In this document: positions 23,149-31,259 of the stretch, piece after piece
Layout of the letters: the number at the start of each line of letters is the position of its first letter
Numbering within the stretch: position 1 is the first letter of the stretch
From: Streptomyces rhizosphaerihabitans
Lineage (GTDB): Bacteria > Actinomycetota > Actinomycetes > Streptomycetales > Streptomycetaceae
Assembly (NCBI RefSeq): GCF_025399795.1
Contig: NZ_JAODTZ010000072.1
Coordinates: forward strand, 1 to 34,599
Length of the DNA stretch: 34,599 nt
Reading direction: 5' to 3'
Position numbers and translations under genes: made by a program
The notes under the pieces: generated by a model
Database searches by the model: none
Seen by the model: only the letters and a program-made list of their open reading frames with translations
Told to the model about the DNA's origin: nothing

Positions 23149-26126
23149 CGACCGTCCCCCTTTGTCGTTCGTCGTGCTGAGCCGTCCTGGGCCTGGTCGC
23201 CCACGGCGTTCTCTTCGCGTCCGCGCTGCCAGCCCCGCTGGAGCGAGGCCATACGGCTGCGCACTTCGTCGGCGTCCCGCTCGGCGGGGTCCGCCTCCCT
23301 ACCGTCGCGGCCGTTGCCGCGCTCGGCGAGCCGCGCCGGTCCGTCCTTCAACTGCCGGGCCAGACTGGCCTGCCGGACGCGCCGGGGCAGCGGGGCCGTA
23401 CCCGATTCTGCCTGCCCCGCCGGGGTGTCGCGCTGCGGGGTCGCGGTGTCCGGGCTCACGGCCGATGCGGCGGTGCGGGTGCGCCGGGGCAGAGCCGGGG
23501 CATCGCGGAGGCCCGGGGCTTCCTGACGGCCGGGTGCCTCACGGAGGCCGGGCGCTCTGCGAGGTTCGGGTGCCTCATGAAGGCCGGGTCTCTCAGGTGT
23601 GCCGAAAGCCCCGCGCGGACCGGGGGCACCGGAGCGCTCTGCACCGCGCCGGGCCGGGGCAGCGGAGCGCTCGCCGCGCCGCTTGGGCAGCGGCTTCGCG
23701 CCTTCGCGTTCCGTTGTGCGGCGTTCCGCGCTCTCGTTCGGCTCAGGGTCCGACGGGGTGCCCGGGTTCCGCACCGATTCGAGGTCCTGGGCCGTGTCCT
23801 CGTCCGCCCGGTCGCGCCACGACCTGGCCTGAGTGACGGGTCTGCCGTGGGAGCTGACGAGCTTGGGCGCCCGGCGATGCGGCGGCGGGACGGGAGCGGT
23901 GCCCGGAAGGTCGTCGTCCCCGGAGGGGGCGCGATCGTCGGTGCTGTCACCGGCCCGCTGGTGCCGTCCTGCGGGAACCCCGGCGATGGAGCGCCGCGGA
24001 CGGAACAGCCCCCCGCGTTCGCTGTCGTCGTCGCCGAGAGCGCCGGGGAATCCGGTGAGGGTGTCCAGGTCGACGGGCGCGTCCAGTTCGACGGGGCCGT
24101 CCAGGACCGAGGCGGGCAGTCCCGGCAGACGCACCGGCGACCGGGTGAGTGCGGTGTTGCGGCGCTCCTCGGTCTCGCGCTCTTTGGTGGGCAGGGTGCG
24201 GTCGAGGCGGAATCCGATGCCGTTGGTGTCCGGCACGTCGTCGGTGAGCAGGGCGTCCGGCATGAAGACGACCGCGGTGGTGCCGCCGTACGGGGACGGC
24301 TGGAGCGAGACGCGGACGTTCTGCCGCTGGGCCAGCCGGCTGACCACGAAGAGGCCGAGCCGGTCGGTGTCGGAGAGTTCGAACTCGGGGGTCTCGGCGA
24401 GCCGCAGATTGGCGTCGAGCAGCGCCTCGGCGGCCATGCCGAGGCCGCGGTCGTGGATCTCCAGGGTGAAGCCGTTGGCGACGCGCTCACCGACGACATG
24501 AACGGCCGTGTGCGGGGGCGAGAACACCGTGGCGTTCTCCAGGAGCTCGGCCACGAGATGCGTGAGGTCTGCGACAGCGGGACCCGTGACGGCGACGCGC
24601 GGCAGCCGGCGTACCTCGACGCGTTCGTAGTCCTCGACCTCGGCGACGGCCGCGCGGACGATGTCCATGAGCTGGACCGGCTTGCGCCACTGCCGTGACG
24701 GCGCCGCGCCGGACAGGATGACCAGGCCCTCGGCATGGCGGCGCATCCGGGTGGTCAGGTGGTCGAGACGGAACAGGTCGGCCAGCTCGTCGGTGTCCTC
24801 GGTCCTGCGCTCCATCGTGTCGAGGAGGGTGAGTTGCTTGTGGAGCAGGACCTGGCTGCGGCGCGCGAGATTGACGAAGACCTCGGAGACGCCCTCGCGC
24901 AGTTCGGACTGCTTGACGGCCGCCTCCACGGCGGCGCGCTGAAGGGTGTTGAGGGCCTGACCGACCTCGCCCATCTCGTTCCTGTCGTACTCCAGGCGCG
25001 GCACTTCGGTCTCGACGTCGACCTGCTCACCGGCGGAGAGACGGCGCATGACGCTGGGCAGCCGTACACCGGACGCCTCGTGGGCCTCCAGACGCAGACG
25101 GCGCAGGTCGCGGATGAGGCTCCGGCCGATGCGCACGGACATGAAGAGCGAGATCAGCAGGGCGATCAGACCGACCACGCCCGCGACCACAGCCTGGAGG
25201 ATGACTCCCATGGCCACGGGCTTGACGCGGTCCCGGTAGTGGTCGCCCGCCCGGTCCTCGAGTTCGCCGAGTTCGGCGAGCACATGCCCGGCCGCGCCGT
25301 CCCAGCTCTTCGCGGTGACGCCGCTCGGCGAGCCGGCCGTGGAAGCGGCGACGGCCTGCTCCGCCACACGCAGTGGCCCGGTGCCGGCGTTCTTCCAGTA
25401 GCGCTCGAAGCGGTCGCGTTCCGAGGAGGGAAGCAGCGGCAGGCTGATGTCGTAGAGGAGGGTGCGCTGGGCCACGAGGTCGGAGATGTCCCGGAGTTCG
25501 TCTCTGGTGATGTGACCGGCGACCAGTGCGGAGCCGAGGAGGGCGTCCTCACGGGAGAGCAGTTCGCGGGCGCGGGACACATTGACGAGGGCGCGGTCCT
25601 CTTTGTCCAGCTCCACGTCGTCGACCACGTGCAGGTTGGCCAACAGGACGTAGCAGGGATCGATCAGACGGTTGTAGAGGCCGAGGGCCTGGACACGGTT
25701 GACGGTGCCGTCCTCGATGCCGCTGCGCAGCGAGGAGATCCCGTCGACGGCGTCGAGGAGGGAGGTGAGGCGCTCAGCGGTGCCTCCACCGAATTCCTCG
25801 CGCACGCCCTTGTCGTTGGCGTTCCTGCGGACCTTCGCCACGATGCGGTCCGTGGCACCACGGCTGCGCTTGAGCGCCGCGAGCCCGTCGGACGCGCGAG
25901 GATCGGCCAAGTAGACGAGTGTCTGGCGGCGTTCCTGCTGGAGGACTCTGACGGTGTCCTCGGTCGGATAGCCGATCTTCTCCACGATCTCGGACACGCT
26001 GAAGAGCCGGCTTGCCTCACGCCCCGTGAGCACGGTCGCGAAAGCCCAGATCGCGGTCAAGGACACCAGGGGCACGAGGAGCAGCGCCACAATCTTCCGG
26101 CGGATGGACTTCCCGCGAAAGCGCAT
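23145..26126 (-). CDS. cvnA: Conservon sensor ATPase CvnA with nitrate/nitrite-sensing-like domain
   Basis: 993-aa membrane receptor resembling a histidine kinase. Residues 11-31 form the first membrane helix; about 35-300 is an extracytoplasmic helical NIT-type sensing domain; about 305-330 is the second helix, followed by a HAMP-like linker. The ATPase domain (about 480-640) has the N box 'ELLENATVFSPP' (Glu530, Asn531), G1 'DRGLGM' and 'GLFVVSRLAQ'. His456 in 'LDHLTTRMRRHAEGL' sits where a phosphoacceptor helix would be; CvnA proteins are not established kinases. Residues about 650-993 are a long disordered Pro/Arg/Gly-rich tail with repeated 'APGLREAP'-like pieces. Start ATG 26126 with GGGGAGG just upstream. 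First gene of the leftward operon. Confidence 0.92.
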   Translation of the reverse strand: MRFRGKSIRRKIVALLLVPLVSLTAIWAFATVLTGREASRLFSVSEIVEKIGYPTEDTVRVLQQERRQTLVYLADPRASDGLAALKRSRGATDRIVAKVRRNANDKGVREEFGGGTAERLTSLLDAVDGISSLRSGIEDGTVNRVQALGLYNRLIDPCYVLLANLHVVDDVELDKEDRALVNVSRARELLSREDALLGSALVAGHITRDELRDISDLVAQRTLLYDISLPLLPSSERDRFERYWKNAGTGPLRVAEQAVAASTAGSPSGVTAKSWDGAAGHVLAELGELEDRAGDHYRDRVKPVAMGVILQAVVAGVVGLIALLISLFMSVRIGRSLIRDLRRLRLEAHEASGVRLPSVMRRLSAGEQVDVETEVPRLEYDRNEMGEVGQALNTLQRAAVEAAVKQSELREGVSEVFVNLARRSQVLLHKQLTLLDTMERRTEDTDELADLFRLDHLTTRMRRHAEGLVILSGAAPSRQWRKPVQLMDIVRAAVAEVEDYERVEVRRLPRVAVTGPAVADLTHLVAELLENATVFSPPHTAVHVVGERVANGFTLEIHDRGLGMAAEALLDANLRLAETPEFELSDTDRLGLFVVSRLAQRQNVRVSLQPSPYGGTTAVVFMPDALLTDDVPDTNGIGFRLDRTLPTKERETEERRNTALTRSPVRLPGLPASVLDGPVELDAPVDLDTLTGFPGALGDDDSERGGLFRPRRSIAGVPAGRHQRAGDSTDDRAPSGDDDLPGTAPVPPPHRRAPKLVSSHGRPVTQARSWRDRADEDTAQDLESVRNPGTPSDPEPNESAERRTTEREGAKPLPKRRGERSAAPARRGAERSGAPGPRGAFGTPERPGLHEAPEPRRAPGLREAPGRQEAPGLRDAPALPRRTRTAASAVSPDTATPQRDTPAGQAESGTAPLPRRVRQASLARQLKDGPARLAERGNGRDGREADPAERDADEVRSRMASLQRGWQRGREENAVGDQAQDGSARRTTKGDGR

Positions 26127-26548
26127 GGCCTCCCCCAGCTCGACCCCCTCGGCCGGGGGTACACATGTGCGTCAACAAACGGCGTGAGCCTACTACTGAC
26201 CCGGAGGTAACTCGAAGACCCATCCGGACGCCATCCCGGCTCGACAGGGAACGAGACATGGGGAGTTGTCCGTTCATTGGGGGAGATTGCCTCCCCTAAT
26301 CCGGCACTTGGGGCCGGATCACATCGGAGCGGAGAACATCGTCAGTTGGCCGGATTTCTTCGCTCGGCGGGAATCTTCAGGACAGGTCGTTCGTCTTTCT
26401 GTACGGGAATTGAGGGCGGAATCGGCCACAGGTGCCGCATCCCGCGCTCAGGCGGCGTAAAAGAGCGCAAGCCGGGCAGCCACTGGGGGGCGGGGGTCGC
26501 AGGACCCCCGTGCGAGAGGACTGCCAGGCGGTGGGGAGTGACAAGTTG
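26127..26548. promoter_or_regulatory. 422-bp divergent region between cvnA and the membrane-protein gene
   Basis: No gene is supported. Visible structure: a hairpin ACCCCC/GGGGGT at 26143-26160 just upstream of the cvnA ribosome binding site; CACATGTG near 26162-26169; and two adjacent hairpins, GGGGAG/CTCCCC at 26280-26296 and ATCCGGC/GCCGGAT at 26299-26319, placed centrally between the two starts. TTGACG (26175-26170 on the - strand) resembles a -35 box but no -10 follows. Promoters for both directions must lie here but cannot be fixed by eye. Confidence 0.4.
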
Positions 26549-27187
26549 ATGGGCACGGCAGAGCGGAGCGGGGCACCCGCTACTGGGGTTGCGACACGCG
26601 ATGCGGCACAACCGGCCACCCGGGCACCGGATCACGATATTCCGGCAGCTGGGCACGGTCGGCCGGACAAGCGGCGGACCACGACGGGCGGGACCGGCAC
26701 GGCGGACCTCCAGGACAGCGCCGCGGACAGGGGCGGCCGAGTCGAGGGGAAAGGCGCTGCCACGGACGGATACGAGGACCACGAAGAGCGGGCGTACTAC
26801 CGGCCGTTGTGGATCGAGGAGCCCGCGCGCAAGCGTCGGCTGCCCGATCCGGTGCGTACGTCGGCCGTGCGCGCGGTGCTCATCATCTCGGTGACGCTGA
26901 TACAGGCCGTGGTGGCCTTCCTGTGCACGATCGCGGGGTCCTGGCTGGCCTTCCCGATGGTCCTGTGCAGCGTGGCCAGTACGGTCGTCGCCACATGGGC
27001 CGTACTGGACGTCTGGGTGACCCGACAGGTGTGGAACCAGCGGAACGGCGTGGTGTCGGTGCCGAGCAGCACCGCACGGGCACTGCGACGCGAGCGCCGC
27101 AAGGCCAGGCGTCAGGCGCGGATCTCGGCCCGGGCCCAGGAGCGGATACGCAGGCGGGGCGGGGCCGGGCAGTTGTCGCACCCGTAG
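26549..27187 (+). CDS. Hypothetical membrane protein with two helices and basic tail
   Basis: About 212 aa; no family recognised. The first hundred residues are low-complexity, rich in Gly, Ala, Thr and charged residues. Two hydrophobic helices follow (about 107-129 and 133-156) with a very short turn, then a cytoplasmic-looking tail with a dense Arg/Lys stretch (about 179-204) that might bind nucleic acid or acidic lipids. Start placed at ATG 26549 with GGGGAG ten bases upstream; TTG 26546 and GTG 26531 in frame are alternatives. Divergent from cvnA across a 422-bp region, so it may be co-regulated with or act beside the conservon, but that is only context. A hairpin follows the stop. Confidence 0.7.
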   Translation: MGTAERSGAPATGVATRDAAQPATRAPDHDIPAAGHGRPDKRRTTTGGTGTADLQDSAADRGGRVEGKGAATDGYEDHEERAYYRPLWIEEPARKRRLPDPVRTSAVRAVLIISVTLIQAVVAFLCTIAGSWLAFPMVLCSVASTVVATWAVLDVWVTRQVWNQRNGVVSVPSSTARALRRERRKARRQARISARAQERIRRRGGAGQLSHP

Positions 27188-27200
27188 CGGAGCGGCGGTT

Positions 27201-27235
27201 CTCCCCGCCTCGGCCCCGGGTACGGGCGCGGGGAG
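27201..27235 (+). terminator. Hairpin after the membrane-protein gene
   Basis: Outer arms CTCCCCGC (27201-27208) and GCGGGGAG (27228-27235) pair perfectly. An inner CCCG/CGGG stem (27215-27218 with 27223-27226) closes on GGTA. It lies 13 bases after the stop codon at 27187. Confidence 0.65.
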
Positions 27236-27290
27236 CAGCGGCACCGCGACGAAGGAATGAGGGGTTCACCGCTCGCGCGGTCGGCCGGTG

Positions 27291-27313
27291 GAAGGGAAAG
27301 AGGAGGAGCCTCC
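27291..27313 (-). terminator. Possible terminator of the ferredoxin reductase gene
   Basis: On the - strand GGAGG-CT-CCTCC (27313-27302) forms a short stem followed by the pyrimidine run TCTTTCCCTTC, 49 bases beyond the reductase stop. The loop is very small, so the call is weak. Confidence 0.35.
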
Positions 27314-27361
27314 ATCTGCCCCTCGCGACCGCCCCATCCGGAGGGCAACGAAGTGACGCCC

Positions 27362-28549
27362 TCACCGTGCCGCCTGCTCCACCGGGTCCTCACCGCTCGC
27401 CAGTTCACGACGGCGACGCATGAAGGCATGGGGGCGGTCGACCGCGAGCACTCCTGTCGCGCGGCCGGCCCGCTCGTACAGGGCGAGGAAGCCGCCCTGC
27501 GCCGGTCCGCCGTCGTCGAGGGCGCCCTCGACGATCCGGACCGTGTCCGATTCCTGTCGTCGGCCCGCGAACTGGATCCGCGCACCGTACTGGTCGGACC
27601 AGAAGTAGGGCAGGGACCGCAGGGTCGCCGCGGTGCGTCCGGCGAGCAAGTTGCCGACCGCGACGCGGGGTTGCTCGGTCGCGGAGGTCCAGTGCTCGGT
27701 GCGGGTGCCGCCGGCCCGGGCGACGTCACCGACGGCGACGACCTGCGGAACTCCGGTCACGCAGCCGTCGTCGCACAGCACGCCGTCGTTCACGGCGAGC
27801 GCCGAGCCCGCCAGCCAGCCGGTGTTCGGGGTGGCGCCGATGCCGATTATCACGACATCGGCGGGCAGGGAGCGGCCGTCGGACAGTTTCACTCCGGTGA
27901 CCGTGCCGCCGCTCTCCCTGAACCCTGCGACGCCGGTTCCGGTGACGAGGCCGGTGCCCGCGCGCCGGTGCAGTGCGGCACACACGGCTGCCATGTCCGG
28001 GCCGAGTTGGGGAAGAAGGGGCAGCGGCGCGGCCTCGACGACGGTGACGTCATGGCCGAGGGCGGCGCACGAGGACGCGGTCTCGGCGCCGATGAAGCCG
28101 CCGCCGATGACGACGACGCGGCGCTGTCCCGCGGTGAGTTCCGCACGCAGGGCACGAGCCTCGTCGAGGGTGCGCAGGGTGTGCACACCGACGAGGTCGT
28201 CACCCCGAAGGCGGCGGGCGGAGGCGCCCGTGGCGATGACCACTCCGTCCGTGGAGACGGTGCGGCCGTCGTCCAGAAGGACAGCGCGGCCACGGGCGTC
28301 GAGGCCGCGGGCACGTACGCCGAGGATCCACTCGGCGTCGAGTTCGGCGCGCTCCTCGTCGTCGGTCAGGGCGAGTCGGTCCTCGGCGGAGCGACCGGTG
28401 AGGAAGTCCTTCGAGAGGGGAGGCCGGTCGTAGGGGTGGTGGGTTTCGTCTCCGACGATCAGCAGTCGTCCGTCGAAGCCCCGGGCGCGCAGCTCGCGGG
28501 CGGCGTACAGACCGGAGAGGGAGGCACCGACGACGGTCACGGTCCTCAT
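27362..28549 (-). CDS. FAD-dependent NAD(P)H:ferredoxin reductase
   Basis: 395-aa flavoprotein of the pyridine nucleotide-disulfide family, the ferredoxin-reductase class serving Rieske oxygenases or P450s. The FAD-binding Rossmann motif is 'VVGASLSGLYAARELR' (about residues 6-21), then 'YDRPPLSKDFL', the 'VIATGAS' strand (104-110), the NAD-binding 'VVVIGGGFIGAETA' (145-158), and the second FAD motif 'VVAVGDVA'. It passes electrons from NAD(P)H to a ferredoxin, most simply the Rieske protein 232 bp upstream on the same strand. Start at ATG 28549 ('MRTVTVVGAS'); upstream codons to 28627 are open but unlike the family. No terminal oxygenase is present in the window. Confidence 0.9.
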   Translation of the reverse strand: MRTVTVVGASLSGLYAARELRARGFDGRLLIVGDETHHPYDRPPLSKDFLTGRSAEDRLALTDDEERAELDAEWILGVRARGLDARGRAVLLDDGRTVSTDGVVIATGASARRLRGDDLVGVHTLRTLDEARALRAELTAGQRRVVVIGGGFIGAETASSCAALGHDVTVVEAAPLPLLPQLGPDMAAVCAALHRRAGTGLVTGTGVAGFRESGGTVTGVKLSDGRSLPADVVIIGIGATPNTGWLAGSALAVNDGVLCDDGCVTGVPQVVAVGDVARAGGTRTEHWTSATEQPRVAVGNLLAGRTAATLRSLPYFWSDQYGARIQFAGRRQESDTVRIVEGALDDGGPAQGGFLALYERAGRATGVLAVDRPHAFMRRRRELASGEDPVEQAAR

Positions 28550-28781
28550 AGAGCCCGCCCGACAGCGCGGAGGCTCGTGGCACTCATTTGACGAGTGCGG
28601 CTCAAGCAGACCGCGGGGCGCAAGCACCTCGTCCCGCCCACGTGGCCCACTCGGCTCGAGTGGCCCACTCCGCGCACCTGGCTGACTCGGCCCGCTCCGG
28701 CGATGGACCAGGAGGCGGGGCCGGCGGCGTCGATTCCGGTCGCGGGGCCGACATGGCGTCCATGGACAGGGCGCGCGGCAT
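28550..28781. other. 232-bp gap between Rieske and reductase genes, with short repeats
   Basis: No gene is supported. GTGGCCCACTC occurs with small variation near 28642-28652 and 28660-28670, and GAGTGGCCCACTC at 28658-28670 is a palindrome with 6-base arms. In redox operons of this type the two genes are usually close together, so the long gap may be the remains of a lost reading frame or a separate promoter region; the sequence does not decide this. Confidence 0.3.
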
Positions 28782-29102
28782 TCATGCGGCGGTGTCCTCC
28801 TCCGCTGCGAGGTGGACGTGGATCATTCTGTCGTCGACGGCGACGCGGTGGGTACGGACGGGGCGGCGTGCGGGAAGACACGTCGGCAGGCCGGTACGGA
28901 GATCGAACGAGGCGGCGTGCAGCGGGCATTCGACCAGGCATCCCTCGAGCCAGCCCTCCGAGAGGGAGGCGTCCTGGTGGGTGCAGGTGTCGTCGATGGC
29001 GTACAGCTCGCCGTCGGCGTTGAACACGGCGACCGGTGGCGTGGTTCCGACGCGGACGGATTCGCCCTCGGGGAGGTCTTCAAGGCGGCAGACGGGAATC
29101 AT
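28782..29102 (-). CDS. Rieske [2Fe-2S] ferredoxin
   Basis: 106-aa soluble electron carrier of the dioxygenase-ferredoxin type (BphF/HcaC-like). The cluster ligands are Cys40 and His42 in 'DTCTHQDASLSEG' and Cys59 and His62 in 'CPLHAASFDLRTG'. It receives electrons from the flavoprotein reductase encoded downstream and would hand them to a Rieske oxygenase or similar terminal component that is not in this window. The start ATG 29102 is preceded by a long G-run (AGGGGGGG) that can act as ribosome binding site. Divergent from the IclR-permease-choline oxidase genes, with a large inverted repeat in the gap. Confidence 0.93.
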   Translation of the reverse strand: MIPVCRLEDLPEGESVRVGTTPPVAVFNADGELYAIDDTCTHQDASLSEGWLEGCLVECPLHAASFDLRTGLPTCLPARRPVRTHRVAVDDRMIHVHLAAEEDTAA

Positions 29103-29195
29103 GGGCCCCCCCTCTCGGTCCGGACATTTCGTCCGCGACCTCTCAGGTCCAGGTCGTCGGGAACCTTCCGGGTCCCGGACGCTTCGGTAACATGA

Positions 29196-29233
29196 TGTTT
29201 CGCATGGCGCACGCGGAAGCGCGATGCGAAACA
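29196..29233. promoter_or_regulatory. Large inverted repeat between Rieske and IclR genes
   Basis: Arms 29196-29210 and 29219-29233 are 15 bases long and complementary except for one position; the core arms TGTTTCGCAT and ATGCGAAACA are perfect, with further TTTCGC/GCGGAA half-sites between them. The size and the position upstream of an IclR-family gene suggest an operator for that regulator, acting on both directions. Confidence 0.6.
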
Positions 29234-29404
29234 GAATCCGCGCGGGAATCCCGTCATGTCAAGGGCTTCCCGCAGATGCGGCCCGAACAGGGCCGCCAGG
29301 TGGTGAGAGTTGACCTATGACGCGCACGCAGAAGCGGGCTGAACGGCCCCGAGGAGACTCCCGAGAACCAGAGCGGCAGGGGCGCAGGCAGCGCCGTCCA
29401 GTCG

Positions 29405-30139
29405 GTGGACCGCGCTGTGAGCGTGCTGGAGATCCTCGCCCGGCTCGGCGAAGCGGGCGTCACCGAGATCGCCGAGGAACTGGACGTGCACAAGTCCACC
29501 GCGTTCCGGCTGCTCGGCGTCCTGGAGAACCGCGGCCTGGTCGCGCAGGCCAAGGACCGCGGCAAGTACTACCTGGGAGCCGCCCTGCTGCGCCTGGCGG
29601 GGGCGGCGGCGGTGCGCCTCGACATCTCCCAGGAAGGTGTCCCGGTCTGCCGCGAACTCGCCGACGAGTTGGGCGAGACCGTCAACATCGCGGTCCTGGA
29701 CGACGACGCGGCGGTCAACATCATGCAGGCCCGCGGCACCGCGTCGGTCACGGCGCAGAACTGGCTGGGCAGACGCACCCCGCTGCACGCCACGTCCAGC
29801 GGAAAGGTGCTGCTCGCACACATGCCGCCGACCTTGCGGGAGGGTCTGCTGGCACGTCCCCTGCCGCGCTTCACGGAGCGCACGATCACCGGACCGTCCA
29901 CCCTGCGCGCCGAGCTGGAGGCCGTGATCGAGCAGGGGTACGGCGTCACACTCGAGGAACTGGAGCTGGGGCTCGCCGCCGTGGCCGCGCCGGTGCGGGC
30001 GCACGACGGCAAGGTGATCGCCGCGATCAGTGTGTCGGGACCTGTGTACCGGCTGAACGCGGACCGCCTGCCGGAGCTGTCCAAGCGGACGGTGGCGGCG
30101 GGAGCCGAGTTGTCCCGCCGGATGGGCTACGGCTTCTGA
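29405..30139 (+). CDS. IclR-family transcriptional regulator, 5' end probably frameshifted
   Basis: One-component regulator. The winged helix-turn-helix lies at about residues 3-60 ('GVTEIAEELDVHKSTAFRLLGVLENRGLV'), followed by the effector-binding IclR domain ('IAVLDDDAAVNIMQ', 'PLHATSSGKVLLAHM', 'GYGVTLEELELGLAAVAAPV'). The frame reads 'GSAVQSVDRAVSVLEILARLG' across the GTG at 29405, so the true N-terminus lies further upstream, yet that frame meets a stop near 29318 and has no usual start before 29405. An ATG at 29317 in another frame begins 'MTRTQKRAERP'; removing one C from the run 29347-29350 would join it to this frame and give 273 aa. If GTG 29405 is used, a nearly complete 244-aa protein results. 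It likely controlled the adjacent choline genes. Confidence 0.8.
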   Translation: MDRAVSVLEILARLGEAGVTEIAEELDVHKSTAFRLLGVLENRGLVAQAKDRGKYYLGAALLRLAGAAAVRLDISQEGVPVCRELADELGETVNIAVLDDDAAVNIMQARGTASVTAQNWLGRRTPLHATSSGKVLLAHMPPTLREGLLARPLPRFTERTITGPSTLRAELEAVIEQGYGVTLEELELGLAAVAAPVRAHDGKVIAAISVSGPVYRLNADRLPELSKRTVAAGAELSRRMGYGF

Positions 30140-31243
30140 GACGCCACCAACGCGGTCATCCTCGCCACGGTGCTCATCCTCTTCACGACCCTGGTGAACG
30201 CGTTCGGCGTGAAGCTGATGGCCACCATCAACAGCGCGGGCGTCTTCATCGAGCTGATCGCGACCGTCGTCCTCATCGTGCTGCTCGCCGTCCACATCAC
30301 CCGAGGACCGCAGGTGGTCACGGAGACGGCGGGCACGGGCACCGGGCACTCGGCCGGCTATCTGGGCGCGTTCCTGGTGGCCTCGCTGGCGTCGGCGTAT
30401 GTCATGTACGGCTTCGACACGGCGGCCTCGCTCGGTGAGGAGTCCCTGGACCCCTCCCGCAACGCCCCGCGGGCCATCATCCGCGCGATCGTCGCCTCGT
30501 TCGTCCTGGGCGGCCTGGTACTGCTGCTCGCGCTGATGAGCGTCTCCAGTCTGAAGGGGGAGAAGCTGTCCACGGAGGGTCTGCAGTACATCGTGCTCGA
30601 CGTACTCGGCCCGACGGCCGGCAAGGCGATGCTGTGGTGCGTGCTGATCGCGGTCACGGTCTGCGCGCTCGCGGTGCACACAGCGGCGATCCGGCTGGCC
30701 TTCGCGATGTCCCGGGACAACAACCTGCCCGGATCCTCCCTGATGGCCCGGGTCAGCCCGCGCTTCAAGACCCCGGTTCTGCCGGCGGTGATCATCGGCA
30801 TCCTGGCCGTCGCGATCCTCGTCGTGAACATCCGCCAGCCGCAGATCTTCACCGTGGTCACCAGCATCGGCATCGTCATGATCTATCTCGCCTACCTCGG
30901 CGTGACCGTGCCGATGCTGGTGTCCCGGCTGCGCGGCACCTGGCAGCCCGCGGGTGACGGCAAGTTCTCGCTGGGCCGCTGGGGCATCCTCGTCAACGCC
31001 GTCGCCGTGGTCTGGGGCGCGGCCATGACGGTCAATCTGATCTGGCCGCGCGCCGAGGTGTACAACGCCGCCGCGCCGTTCCACTGGTATCTGCGCTGGG
31101 GCGCGGTGCTGTTCGTCGTCGTCATCGGAGCCGGCGGCTTCGCCTACTACTGGTTCATCCAGCGCCACCGCACCGGCGTGCTCGACGAGCACCGGCTGCA
31201 GCCCGCCGCCCCTACTCCGCTCACCGCTCCGGCGGCCGACTGA
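30140..31243 (+). pseudogene. Amino acid/amine permease (APC superfamily), N-terminal part missing
   Basis: The first codon after the IclR stop is already mid-protein: 'DATNAVILATVLILFTTLVNAFGVKLMATINSAG' is an internal stretch of APC permeases. About 367 residues and some eight to nine hydrophobic segments remain; the family is usually around 500 residues, so roughly the first 140 (including the substrate-binding first helices) are gone, with the promoter and start. The remaining frame is clean to its TGA at 31241-31243. It runs in the same frame as the IclR gene, with only that gene's TGA between them. Any internal start (for example GTG 30170) would give an inactive fragment. Choline or ethanolamine-type amine transport is suggested by the next gene only. 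Confidence 0.85.
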
Positions 31244-31259
31244 AGGAGGTCAACAGCTC

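Noticed and set aside
19567..23526. A 1319-codon open frame on the + strand opposite the oxoprolinase and cvnB/C
   Set aside because: It is an antisense shadow of GC-rich genes: it spans several well-recognised genes, has valine/glycine/aspartate-rich low-information text and no domain.
27589..27603. DasR-like site (CTGGTC-G-GACCAG)
   Set aside because: It resembles the dre operator but its centre is one base instead of two and it lies deep inside the reductase gene.
29317..30438. A 373-codon frame starting at ATG 29317 as a gene of its own
   Set aside because: After the first eleven codons it becomes Arg/Gly/Pro-rich off-frame text overlapping the IclR gene; only its start is likely genuine.
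29315..31192. A 625-codon open frame on the - strand opposite the IclR and permease genes
   Set aside because: Low-complexity His/Arg/Asp-rich text with no family; it is an antisense shadow of the recognised IclR and permease sequences.
29405..31243. A regulator-permease fusion made by read-through of TGA 30137-30139
   Set aside because: The frame does continue, but the permease lacks its first helices, so a deletion scar explains it better than programmed read-through or selenocysteine.
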